A program made the translations under genes and the position numbers. Positions 8,337 through 16,285 of a stretch of DNA of 64,000 nt are shown piece by piece. The notes beneath the pieces were generated by a model, which saw nothing but the letters and a program-made list of their open reading frames with translations, was not told the DNA's origin and searched no databases. Position 1 is the stretch's first letter. Every line of letters starts with the position of its first letter. Location: assembly GCF_017826695.1 (NCBI RefSeq), contig NZ_JAFFZW010000013.1, positions 62,001 to 126,000 of the forward strand. The letters are read 5' to 3'. This stretch comes from Pseudomonas alliivorans (GTDB taxonomy: Bacteria > Pseudomonadota > Gammaproteobacteria > Pseudomonadales > Pseudomonadaceae).

Positions 8337-10520
8337 TTACAACGCCACCAGCTTGGCGTAGCCCATCATCAGCCACTTGCTGCCTTCGGCGAAGTTGACC
8401 TGCACACGGGCCTGAGCGCCTGCGCCTTCGAAGTTGAGGATCACGCCTTCGCCGAATACGGCATGCTGCACACGCTGGCCCAGGGTGAACTCGGTTTCCG
8501 GGATGTCGGTGCCGGTGAACAGGCTGCTGTTATTGACCTTCTGCGTGCCGCCGAACGGCCGGCTGACGCTGTTGGACAGGCGCACTTCCTGAATCAGCGC
8601 GGGCGGGATTTCGCGTACGAAACGCGAAACCTTGTTGTAGGTCTCGCTGCCGTACAGGCGACGCGTCTCGGCGTAGGTCATGACCAAGTGCTGCATCGCG
8701 CGGGTAATGCCTACATAAGCCAGACGGCGTTCCTCCTCAAGACGGCCGGGCTCTTCCAGGCTCATCTTGTGCGGGAACAATCCTTCTTCCATGCCCACCA
8801 GAAACACGTGCGGAAACTCCAGCCCCTTGGCGCTGTGCAGCGTCATCAACTGGATGCTTTCTTCGTGCTCCTGGGCCTGAGTGTCACCGGCTTCCAGCGA
8901 CGCATGCCCGAGGAAGGCGGCCAGCGGGGTCAGGTCTTCTTCACTTTCGGTGTTCTCGAAAGCACGTGCAGCGCTGACCAGTTCCTCAAGGTTTTCTACC
9001 CGTGCCTGGCCTTTCTCGCCTTTTTCCTGCTCGTGATAGGTGATCAGCCCGGACTGTTCGATGACGGTCTGGGTCATCAGGTGCAGCGGCATGTCCATGA
9101 CCTTGGCCGACAGGTTCTCGATCAGCTCGATGAACCCGCCCAGCGCAGTCGCCGCACGGCCGGTCAGGCCTTTGTTGGCGACCAGCAGGCGCATGGCTTC
9201 CCACATCGACACGTCGGAATGGCGGGCATGTTCGCGGATCGCTTCGACGGTTTTTTCACCGATGCCGCGAGCCGGGACGTTGATGACCCGCTCAAGCGCT
9301 GCATCGTTACCGCGACCTTCCAGCAAGCGCAGGTAAGCCATGGCGTTCTTGATCTCGGCACGCTCGAAGAATCGCTGGCCACCATAGATGCGGTATGGAA
9401 TGCGCTCGCGCAGCAGCGCTTCTTCCAGCACCCGCGACTGGGCGTTGGAGCGGTACAGAATGGCGATATCGTTACGCGAGATACCGGTCTTGAGCACGCT
9501 CTCGATGGTCTCGACCACATAACGCGCTTCGTCGTGTTCGTTGAAGGCGGCGTACAGGCTGATCAGTTCGCCGTCGCCGACATCGGTCCACAGCTCTTTG
9601 CCCAGGCGACCGCTGTTGTTGACGATCAAGCCGTTGGCCGCTTTGAGGATGCTCGCCGTGGAGCGGTAGTTCTGCTCAAGACGGATGACCTCGGTGTCCG
9701 GGAAGTCGGACGAGTACTGGTGAATGTTCTCGATCTTCGCGCCGCGCCAGCCGTAGATGGACTGGTCGTCGTCGCCGACCACCATCAGACTGTCGCCGCC
9801 CTGGGCCAGCAGACGCAACCAGGCGTACTGCACGGCGTTGGTGTCCTGGAACTCGTCCACCAGCACATGGCGGAAGCGACGCTGGTAGTGCGCCAGCAGA
9901 CCAGGGTTGTCACGCCACAGGTCCAGAGCACGCAGCAGCAGTTCCGAGAAGTCGATCACGCCCGCCCGCTGGCAGGCCGCTTCGTAGGCTTCATAGATGC
10001 TGCGCATGGTGGTCAGGAACAGATCGCCGCTGGCCTGGATGTGCTGTGGGCGCAGACCTTCGTCCTTCTGCCCATTGATGAACCACTGTGCCTGACGGGC
10101 CGGCCAGCGTTGCTCGTCCAGGCCCAGGTCGCGGATCACGCGCTTGACCACGCGCTGCTGGTCGTCGCTGTCCAGGATCTGGAAGGTCTGCACCAGCCCG
10201 GCTTCCTGCCAGTGCGCCCGCAACAGGCGGTGCGCCAGGCCGTGGAACGTGCCGACCCACATGCCTGCCGGGCTGATGCCCATCAGTTGCTCGATGCGAT
10301 GACGCATCTCGGCAGCGGCCTTGTTGGTGAACGTCACCGATAGCACTGAATGCGGGGAGGCTTGCTCGACCTGCATCAGCCAGGCGATGCGATGCACCAG
10401 CACACGGGTTTTGCCAGAGCCAGCTCCGGCCAGGACCAACTGACGACCCAGGGAGGCGGCTACGGCCTGACGCTGGGCATCGTTGAGGGAATTGAGAAGC
10501 AGAGAGAGATCATCGCGCAT
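8337..10520 (-). CDS. uvrD: DNA helicase II UvrD
   Basis: A 727-residue superfamily 1 helicase acting in nucleotide-excision and mismatch repair. Motif I is LAGAGSGKTRV (residues 30-40), motif Ia SVTFTNKAAAEM, motif II VDEFQDTN, motif III VGDDDQSIYGWRGA, motif IV RLEQNYRS, motif V LMTLHSAKGLEFPHVFL and motif VI LAYVGITRAMQ. The C-terminal ~90 residues hold the FTLGQRVQHAVFGEGVI tail, the short domain that contacts RNA polymerase in UvrD/PcrA-type helicases. Rep lacks this tail, which supports uvrD over rep. Length is as expected (about 720-728). Confidence 0.97.
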   Translation of the reverse strand: MRDDLSLLLNSLNDAQRQAVAASLGRQLVLAGAGSGKTRVLVHRIAWLMQVEQASPHSVLSVTFTNKAAAEMRHRIEQLMGISPAGMWVGTFHGLAHRLLRAHWQEAGLVQTFQILDSDDQQRVVKRVIRDLGLDEQRWPARQAQWFINGQKDEGLRPQHIQASGDLFLTTMRSIYEAYEAACQRAGVIDFSELLLRALDLWRDNPGLLAHYQRRFRHVLVDEFQDTNAVQYAWLRLLAQGGDSLMVVGDDDQSIYGWRGAKIENIHQYSSDFPDTEVIRLEQNYRSTASILKAANGLIVNNSGRLGKELWTDVGDGELISLYAAFNEHDEARYVVETIESVLKTGISRNDIAILYRSNAQSRVLEEALLRERIPYRIYGGQRFFERAEIKNAMAYLRLLEGRGNDAALERVINVPARGIGEKTVEAIREHARHSDVSMWEAMRLLVANKGLTGRAATALGGFIELIENLSAKVMDMPLHLMTQTVIEQSGLITYHEQEKGEKGQARVENLEELVSAARAFENTESEEDLTPLAAFLGHASLEAGDTQAQEHEESIQLMTLHSAKGLEFPHVFLVGMEEGLFPHKMSLEEPGRLEEERRLAYVGITRAMQHLVMTYAETRRLYGSETYNKVSRFVREIPPALIQEVRLSNSVSRPFGGTQKVNNSSLFTGTDIPETEFTLGQRVQHAVFGEGVILNFEGAGAQARVQVNFAEGSKWLMMGYAKLVAL

Positions 10521-10577
10521 CGGCGCATTCTAGGGTGCTGCGTCATGGTGGGCAAACCATGCTTTGCGTAAGGCAAT

Positions 10578-10604
10578 AAAAAACCGGTGACGCTGACGAC
10601 CGGT
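10578..10604 (-). terminator. Orphan terminator-like hairpin upstream of uvrD
   Basis: ACCGGT (10583-10588) and ACCGGT (10599-10604) pair around a 10-base loop, and on the minus strand are followed by TTTTTTA. The orientation would stop a minus-strand transcript some 60 bases before the uvrD start, although no minus-strand gene lies upstream. See findings. Confidence 0.5.
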
Positions 10605-10808
10605 CGGTCAGGGCCGCGAGCGTTGCGCGCCGCGCCTTGAGCGGGGCTTGATCGATCAGAGGAGTGGCATATTGATACTTTTGTTCAGTCCGGCAGTGTG
10701 GTCTGCCCGAGGCCTTGTGTATGCTCCGCACACGCTCAAGGCCAAGACCCTGTTTGAACGCTCCTGACCGGGCGCATGCGGGGTCTGATCAACGATAAGA
10801 ACGACGCC

Positions 10809-13301
10809 ATGACATACCGCTTCAGCGCGGGCGAGGCCCTTGAAAACACTCGCCGCGACCTCTACCGGCAGTTCGCCGCGCCCCTGGCGCTCGAACGCAC
10901 GCGTCTTCTTTATCAGGGCTCACTGCTGCCGACGCTGTTCATGTTTCTGAACGGTCTGGTCTGCGCCTGGTTGCTCTGGGGCGCCGAACGCTATTTGCTG
11001 GTGTGGATCTGGCTGGGCTGGCTGTCTGCACTTGTCTGCCTTCGGATCACTCAGGTCGCCGCGTTTGAGTCGGCATCCAGAGAGCGTCAGGCACAACCGG
11101 TTTGGCGCAGGATGTTTCTCATGGGCGCGTGTGTCAGTGGCCTGACCCTGGCCGCTGCGGCAGTGGTGCTGGTCCCGGTGGAAAACTTTGAACAGCAGGC
11201 CTGGGTGTTCGGCCTGATCGGCGCTGCGATTCTGTCCGCCAGCGTCGCCTACGCCGTCAGCATTTCCGCGTTTCTGGTGTTCAGCCTGTCCTGCCTGTTA
11301 CCTCCAATTCTGTACCTGTTCTGGGGCGGGGACGTGCCGTTTCGTGGCTGGGGCTGGCTCGGACTCATCCTGTTGTTTGCCCTGAGCGTAGTCGCGTGGC
11401 AGGTCAATCGTCTGCTGGAGCGCAGCCTGCTGAGTCGCTTCCAGAATCAGGCTTTGATCGAGCATCTGCAGCAGGCGCAGGCGACCAGTGAGGCACTCAA
11501 CACCGAGCTGGCCCATGAAATCGATCAGCGCCGCGAAGCCGAACGCGGTTTGAGAGAGGCGCAGATTGGGCTGGAGGATCGTGTGGCCCGGCGTACGCTT
11601 GAGCTGGAGGAAGCCAATCAGGCGTTGAGCAAAAGTCCGCCGCGCCTGGCCGCCACCGTTTTCGACGCCGCCAGCGAAGGCATCGTGATCTTCGATCCGG
11701 ACTACTGCATCCTCACGGTGAATCAGGCGTTCAGCCGGGTGAGTGGCTATCAGCCGGATGATTTGATCGGACGCCGGGTGACGGACATTGCCAGCAGCCG
11801 CGATGCGCGGCGTCACTTTCAGGCCATTCATCAATCACTGGAGCAGACCGGTCAATGGCAGGGCGAACTCGTCGAAGCGCGCAAGAACGGTGAGCTTTAT
11901 CCGCAATGGCTGCAGTTGAACGTCGTGCGCGATAAGGCAGGGAAATTGAGCCACATTGTCGGCTTTTTCTCCGACCTTTCTTCGCGACGTGCCGCTGAAG
12001 AGCGCATGCGCTATCTGGCGCATTTCGATGAACTGACCGGGCTGGCCAACCGTTCGCTGTTCAACGAGCGCCTGCGTGAAGCTCGCGAGCGTGTGCGGTC
12101 GGGAGGTCGAAGTCTGGCACTGCTGCATATCAATCTGGACCGTTTCAAGCTGCTCAACGAAAGCCTGGGTCACGAAATCGCTGATCAATTGCTCAGGCAC
12201 ATTGCACGTCGGTTGAGCAACGCGATGCCGGAAGCCGACACGGTCGCGAGGCTCTCCGGCGACGAGTTCGGCGTATTGTTCGACAGTTACTCGAACCTCT
12301 CCAGCCTGGCCCGTGTAACCAATCGCCTGCTGGGCAAATTGCGCGTACCGCTATCGGTCGCTGGCCACGAGCTGGTGATCAGCGCATCGGTGGGCATCAG
12401 TCTACTGTCGGAATCGGCCCGTGAGGTCTCGGCACTGGTGAGTCAGGCGAACATGGCGATGCAGCACGCCAAGCACCTGGGCGGCAACAATTTCCAGTTC
12501 TTCACCGAGAGCCTGCAGGCCAGCACGCTGGAGCGCCTGCAAATGGAAATCCAGTTGCGCAGGGCCATCGAAGATCATCAACTGCTGGTCTTTTATCAGC
12601 CCAAGCTGAGCCTGAGGAGTGGACGTCTGGACTCGGCCGAAGCCCTGGTGCGATGGCACCACCCACAGCGCGGCATGGTGCCACCGGGGGAGTTCATCGG
12701 ACTTGCCGAGGAAACCGGGCTGATCGGCGCCATCGGCGAATTCGTGCTGCGCAAGGCATGCTGGCAGGCCTGCGAATGGCAGCGTCAAGGCATGGCGCCG
12801 ATCAGGGTATCGGTCAACCTGTCGGTCCATCAATTGCGTCAGGGGAAACTGGTGAGTCTGGTGCGGCAGGTGCTTGAGGAAACCGGTCTGGAACCGCAAT
12901 GGCTGGAGCTGGAGCTGACTGAAAGCCAGTTGCTCGACAGCGTCGAACACATTATCGCGACCTTTCAGCAGTTGCGTGAGCTGGGCGTAAAGCTGGCCAT
13001 CGATGACTTCGGCACCGGCTACTCTTCATTGAGTTACCTGCGACGCTTTCCGGTGGACTACGTGAAGATCGACCGGGCATTCATCAGCGGGTTGGGCGAT
13101 GGCACCGAAGACGCCGCCATCATTCAGGCAATCATTTCCATGGCTCACAGCCTGGGGTTGAAGGTGGTCGCCGAGGGCGTTGAAAACCAGAGTCAGCTGG
13201 AGTTCCTCAGGGAGCATGGATGCGATGAGGTACAGGGTTATCTGATCAGCCGGCCGATCGAGGCGTCTGCCATGGCTGCGATGCTGATTCAGTCGCGCTG
13301 A
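10809..13301 (+). CDS. Membrane PAS-GGDEF-EAL c-di-GMP protein
   Basis: About 830 residues. The N-terminal ~190 residues carry roughly six membrane segments. A coiled-coil stretch (about 215-275), a PAS domain (about 278-390), a GGDEF domain and an EAL domain follow. The diguanylate-cyclase site reads SGDEF (about residue 483), a variant that can be active in other proteins. The EAL domain is intact in its core: EALVRWHHP (about 610), ELTES, IDDFGTGYSS and VVAEGVEN. A phosphodiesterase, possibly bifunctional, is expected. The start is uncertain: ATG at 10776 or 10809. The gene diverges from uvrD, as its homologue does in P. aeruginosa as I recall. Confidence 0.93.
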   Translation: MTYRFSAGEALENTRRDLYRQFAAPLALERTRLLYQGSLLPTLFMFLNGLVCAWLLWGAERYLLVWIWLGWLSALVCLRITQVAAFESASRERQAQPVWRRMFLMGACVSGLTLAAAAVVLVPVENFEQQAWVFGLIGAAILSASVAYAVSISAFLVFSLSCLLPPILYLFWGGDVPFRGWGWLGLILLFALSVVAWQVNRLLERSLLSRFQNQALIEHLQQAQATSEALNTELAHEIDQRREAERGLREAQIGLEDRVARRTLELEEANQALSKSPPRLAATVFDAASEGIVIFDPDYCILTVNQAFSRVSGYQPDDLIGRRVTDIASSRDARRHFQAIHQSLEQTGQWQGELVEARKNGELYPQWLQLNVVRDKAGKLSHIVGFFSDLSSRRAAEERMRYLAHFDELTGLANRSLFNERLREARERVRSGGRSLALLHINLDRFKLLNESLGHEIADQLLRHIARRLSNAMPEADTVARLSGDEFGVLFDSYSNLSSLARVTNRLLGKLRVPLSVAGHELVISASVGISLLSESAREVSALVSQANMAMQHAKHLGGNNFQFFTESLQASTLERLQMEIQLRRAIEDHQLLVFYQPKLSLRSGRLDSAEALVRWHHPQRGMVPPGEFIGLAEETGLIGAIGEFVLRKACWQACEWQRQGMAPIRVSVNLSVHQLRQGKLVSLVRQVLEETGLEPQWLELELTESQLLDSVEHIIATFQQLRELGVKLAIDDFGTGYSSLSYLRRFPVDYVKIDRAFISGLGDGTEDAAIIQAIISMAHSLGLKVVAEGVENQSQLEFLREHGCDEVQGYLISRPIEASAMAAMLIQSR

Positions 13302-13426
13302 GACAGCGCCGTGGCTGTAGTGGACTCGGCATAATGTAGGATTATTCCCACAAAAAAGAGCGATTTGCCCGTCCTCACTCCGGTTAAGGCGTTCCACGTT
13401 CGTTTAACTGGGCGTCTCGCAGGTCA

Positions 13427-13441
13427 TGTAGTATAACTACA
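13427..13441. promoter_or_regulatory. HexR-like operator palindrome
   Basis: TGTAGTATAACTACA is a perfect inverted repeat (TGTAGT / ACTACA) around a 3-base centre, 45 bases ahead of the TTG start of the RpiR-family gene. It resembles the HexR operator form (TTGT-N7/8-ACAA in Pseudomonas, TGTAAT-N3-ATTACA in Shewanella, from memory), suggesting autoregulation. Confidence 0.6.
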
Positions 13442-13485
13442 AGAAAGCTACAACCCGCCCACCGCTTCATTACCGAGTCTGCCTT

Positions 13486-14352
13486 TTGAATCTGCTGCAA
13501 CACATCGCCCAGTCACGTCACCTGCTGCGCAAATCGGAGCTCAAGGTAGCCGACCATGTGCTGCTCGACCCTGCCGCTGTGATGCACAGTTCCATGGCTG
13601 ATCTTGCCCACAGCGTGGGCATCAGCGAGCCAACCATCGTTCGCTTCTGTCGCGCCATCGGTTGTACCGGGTTTCAGGACCTCAAGCTCAAGCTGGCCCA
13701 GAGCCTGGCGGCAGGTGCCAGTTTCGGGCAGTTCGCGATTCATGAAGACGATTCGGTCGCCGACTACAGCCTGAAGATTTTCGACACCACCCTGCACACC
13801 CTGATGGAAGTGCGGGAGAACCTCGATCCCCATGCGCTACAACTGGCGGTTACGGCCATGGCCGGTGCCAATCGTGTCGAGTTCTATGGCTTCGGTGCGT
13901 CCGGTGCCGTGGCGGCCGATGCGCAGCACAAGTTCTTCCGGTTGCTTTTGACGGCGGCGGCTTACTCCGACCCGCACATGCAGGCCATGTCAGCCGCGAC
14001 GCTCAAGCCGACAGACGTTGCGGTGTGTATTTCCCAGTCCGGCCGCTCCAAGGATCTGCTGATCACCGCCAACATGGTGCGTGAGAGCGGCGCGACCCTG
14101 ATTACCCTGTGTCCGAGCCAGACGCCACTGGCCGAGCTGTCTTCGGTCAATCTGGCCATCGACGTCCACGAAGACACCGAGATCTATACGCCGCTGACCT
14201 CGCGCATCGCACATCTGGTGGTCATCGATGTGCTGGCGATGGGCGTGGCCATGGCGCGTGGGCCGAGCCTGGTCAACCACCTCAAAAGCGTCAAACGCAG
14301 CTTGCGCAGCCTGCGTCTGTCACCGAAATCGATCAAGCCTCACGAAGACTGA
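13486..14352 (+). CDS. RpiR/HexR-family transcriptional regulator
   Basis: A 288-residue regulator. The N-terminal HTH_6 domain (ADLAHSVGISEPTIVRFCRAIG, residues about 39-60) is followed by a SIS sugar-phosphate-binding domain (GFGASGAVAADAQHKFFRL near 139 and CISQSGRSKDLL near 184). Translation seems to begin at TTG 13486. It resembles HexR, which senses the Entner-Doudoroff intermediate KDPG, but its N-terminus and many SIS positions differ from the canonical HexR sequence I remember, so I regard it as the second paralogue found near pycA (PA5438-like). The palindrome at 13427-13441 is its likely operator. Effector unknown. Confidence 0.88.
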   Translation: MNLLQHIAQSRHLLRKSELKVADHVLLDPAAVMHSSMADLAHSVGISEPTIVRFCRAIGCTGFQDLKLKLAQSLAAGASFGQFAIHEDDSVADYSLKIFDTTLHTLMEVRENLDPHALQLAVTAMAGANRVEFYGFGASGAVAADAQHKFFRLLLTAAAYSDPHMQAMSAATLKPTDVAVCISQSGRSKDLLITANMVRESGATLITLCPSQTPLAELSSVNLAIDVHEDTEIYTPLTSRIAHLVVIDVLAMGVAMARGPSLVNHLKSVKRSLRSLRLSPKSIKPHED

Positions 14353-14385
14353 CAGCGTCGCAGTCAGCATCAAAACATCATGAAA

Positions 14386-14420
14386 ACGCCGCCAGAGACC
14401 TTGAAGTCACTGGCGGGCGT
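14386..14420 (-). terminator. Intrinsic terminator between convergent genes
   Basis: ACGCCGCCAG (14386-14395) pairs with CTGGCGGGCGT (14410-14420), with one bulge. On the minus strand the stem is followed by TTTT. It fits as the terminator of the 103-residue protein gene and may also stop the RpiR-gene transcript. Confidence 0.7.
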
Positions 14421-14448
14421 CGTCAAGCACGAGTCTGTTGCGCGTTGA

Positions 14449-14760
14449 TCAATGCGTCACTTCTACGCTGTCAATGCAAGCCAGCAACTGATCGTTCTGA
14501 TAAATCTTTACTGCGGTGATGGTTGCATCGCTTGGCTGGGTGTAGGTAACTCGCGCTTCGCCTATAACCTGCAGGCCGATGCCTTCATTGCTATAGGTCA
14601 GATCCAGATTCAATTGGCCCTTGGTACTTGGCTTGCTACTGAGGGTCAGCTGGGGAATATCGTTGCTGGCACGGGTGGATACGATGCCGGTTACCGTAAA
14701 GGTATTTACGCCGGGCATCCTGTCGTCACGGGCGCGCCATTCTTTGTTGTCGGTAGTCAT
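14449..14760 (-). CDS. Small protein of unknown function
   Basis: A 103-residue protein started at ATG 14760 by a strong AAAGGAG site; the in-frame extension to 14982 lacks support. There is no signal peptide. From residue 17 the sequence is an alternating hydrophobic/polar pattern rich in T, S and V (NTFTVTGIVSTRAS, LNLDLTYSNEGIGLQVIGEA, VTYTQPSDATITAVKIYQN), suggesting an all-beta sandwich. I do not recognise the family. It faces the PA3496-like gene divergently across about 220 bases. Confidence 0.65.
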   Translation of the reverse strand: MTTDNKEWRARDDRMPGVNTFTVTGIVSTRASNDIPQLTLSSKPSTKGQLNLDLTYSNEGIGLQVIGEARVTYTQPSDATITAVKIYQNDQLLACIDSVEVTH

Positions 14761-14980
14761 TTTCAGCTCCTTTCCATGGATGCTTTCACTGGCCGGTTGC
14801 CAGTGATTTGCGTCCTGCAGGGCTAGTATCTGCTTGTCTGTCTCCCGAATCGGAATACATATGTATATGTTTTCGACCCATACCCCTGGAAAATGTAACT
14901 GCCTTGTCATGTTTTCGCCGCGCCTTCGTAACCACGAGGTGCAAAGATGCATTTCCACACAACGTATTGGGAGACAGGAC

Positions 14981-15202
14981 ATGGCTCGGCACTACGACGA
15001 TTTACCCAACAGCACCGTGAAAACCCGCCGTCAGCAGGAAGATCAGCGTCGCATGGAATTTCGTCGCGCTATCGAGAGCTACTGTGAGGCACGCCAGCTC
15101 AATCAGGATCTGTGTGACTACCTGGACGGCGTGACCGGCCCGGTCTGGCAGACCCTCACGCCGTCCGAGGACGGCCGTCGAAGCGTTCGACAAGCTGGCT
15201 GA
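14981..15202 (+). CDS. PA3496-family small protein
   Basis: A 73-residue protein (MARHYDDLPNS start at 14981). It is highly charged, with KTRRQQEDQRRMEFRRAIESYCEARQL forming a probable amphipathic helix. This matches the Pseudomonas family annotated as PA3496 putative envelope-integrity proteins; there is no signal peptide, so the name should be taken lightly. Its last 47 bases overlap the 3' end of pycR on the opposite strand. Confidence 0.75.
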   Translation: MARHYDDLPNSTVKTRRQQEDQRRMEFRRAIESYCEARQLNQDLCDYLDGVTGPVWQTLTPSEDGRRSVRQAG

Positions 15203-16106
15203 TCTGCGCGCGTTCACTGCGAATGAACGCCAGAAAAGCGTGCGCCACCGGAGACAGTCGTTTGTCTCTGGCCTGAGCCACGCACCAGCTTCTGTACAGC
15301 GGCAACTCCGCCACGGGCAGCTCCACGAGCGCGCCAGTGGCGAGTTCATGACACACCGCATGACGTGTCAGCATCGCCAGTCCCAACCCGGCCACTACGC
15401 ATTCGCGCTGGGCTTCGCTTGAAGACACTTCCGATGTCTGCGTGAAATGCACGCGTTTCTCCTTGAAATATTCCTCGCAGGCCCGGCGTGTGCCCGATCC
15501 TGGCTCTCGGGTCAGCAACGGCCAGGGCTCCAGATCCCGCAGGTTCAGGGAGGCGTGACTGCAAAGCGGATGATCCGGTGGTGCCACAGCAACGATGGGA
15601 TTGTTGAGGAACGGCAGAAACTCCAGCCCCATGTCCTGCGGCACCATTGACATGATCACCAGATCATCGCGGTTGTCCGACAGTCTTCTGATCACCAGCG
15701 CCCGATTCACCACGGTCAGGTTCAGACTGACTTCCGGGTGCTGGCGTTTGAAGGCGGCAAACAGGTGCGGGACGAAATACTTGCAGCTCGATTCGATGGC
15801 CAGCTTCAACTGACCCTGCAGCGAACCCTGCATGTCCGAGAGCTGCATATCGAGGTTTTCCAGGCGGCCAAAAATATCTTTACTGGCAGCCTGCAGCGCT
15901 TCGGCGGCTTCAGTGAGATACAGCTTTTTGCCGACGTACTCGAACAGCGGCTGCCCGATCAGTTCTTCAAGCTGGCGAATCTGCAGGCTGACCGCAGGTT
16001 GAGTCAGTGCCATTTCCTCGGCCGCGCGGCTGTACGAGCGCAGGTCGCACACCTCATTGAAAATACGCAGTTGACGCAACGTCATACGCATCAATGACTT
16101 ACGCAT
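15156..16106 (-). CDS. pycR: LysR-type regulator PycR
   Basis: A 316-residue LysR-family regulator. The winged-helix domain covers residues about 7-66 (LRQLRIFNEVCDLRSYSRAAEEMALTQPAVSLQIRQLEE, shown here as a description of the HTH tract) and is followed by a LysR_substrate domain with LVIMSMVPQDMGLEFLPF and REPGSGTRRACEEYF. It is transcribed divergently from the pyruvate carboxylase genes, the arrangement of PycR (PA5437) in P. aeruginosa, where it is reported to control these genes and virulence traits. Three Met codons at the N-terminus (1, 6, 8) make the exact start uncertain. Confidence 0.9.
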   Translation of the reverse strand: MRKSLMRMTLRQLRIFNEVCDLRSYSRAAEEMALTQPAVSLQIRQLEELIGQPLFEYVGKKLYLTEAAEALQAASKDIFGRLENLDMQLSDMQGSLQGQLKLAIESSCKYFVPHLFAAFKRQHPEVSLNLTVVNRALVIRRLSDNRDDLVIMSMVPQDMGLEFLPFLNNPIVAVAPPDHPLCSHASLNLRDLEPWPLLTREPGSGTRRACEEYFKEKRVHFTQTSEVSSSEAQRECVVAGLGLAMLTRHAVCHELATGALVELPVAELPLYRSWCVAQARDKRLSPVAHAFLAFIRSERAQISQLVERFDGRPRTA

Positions 16107-16142
16107 GGTTATCGATTCCCGTCACTGGTCAGGATGATGACT

Positions 16143-16158
16143 ATAAGCTTTTACTTAT
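16143..16158. promoter_or_regulatory. Candidate PycR operator
   Basis: ATAAG-N6-CTTAT is a perfect inverted repeat in the AT-rich 179-base region between the divergent pycR and pycA starts. Its size and symmetry match a LysR-type T-N11-A site. Binding by PycR is inference from position. Confidence 0.5.
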
Positions 16159-16285
16159 GGCTAACCCAATTTTTACTCATTTTTATTAATTGTCGATCAG
16201 GCATAGGGTGTCCCTGCGGCATTCAGTCACATGCCCAGTTACAAAAGTAGCCAGGACGTTGGTCCTTAAGGTCGAGGAAACGCCA

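Noticed and set aside
8154..10343. Plus-strand open frame of 729 codons
   Set aside because: Exactly antisense to uvrD, with shadow-frame composition.
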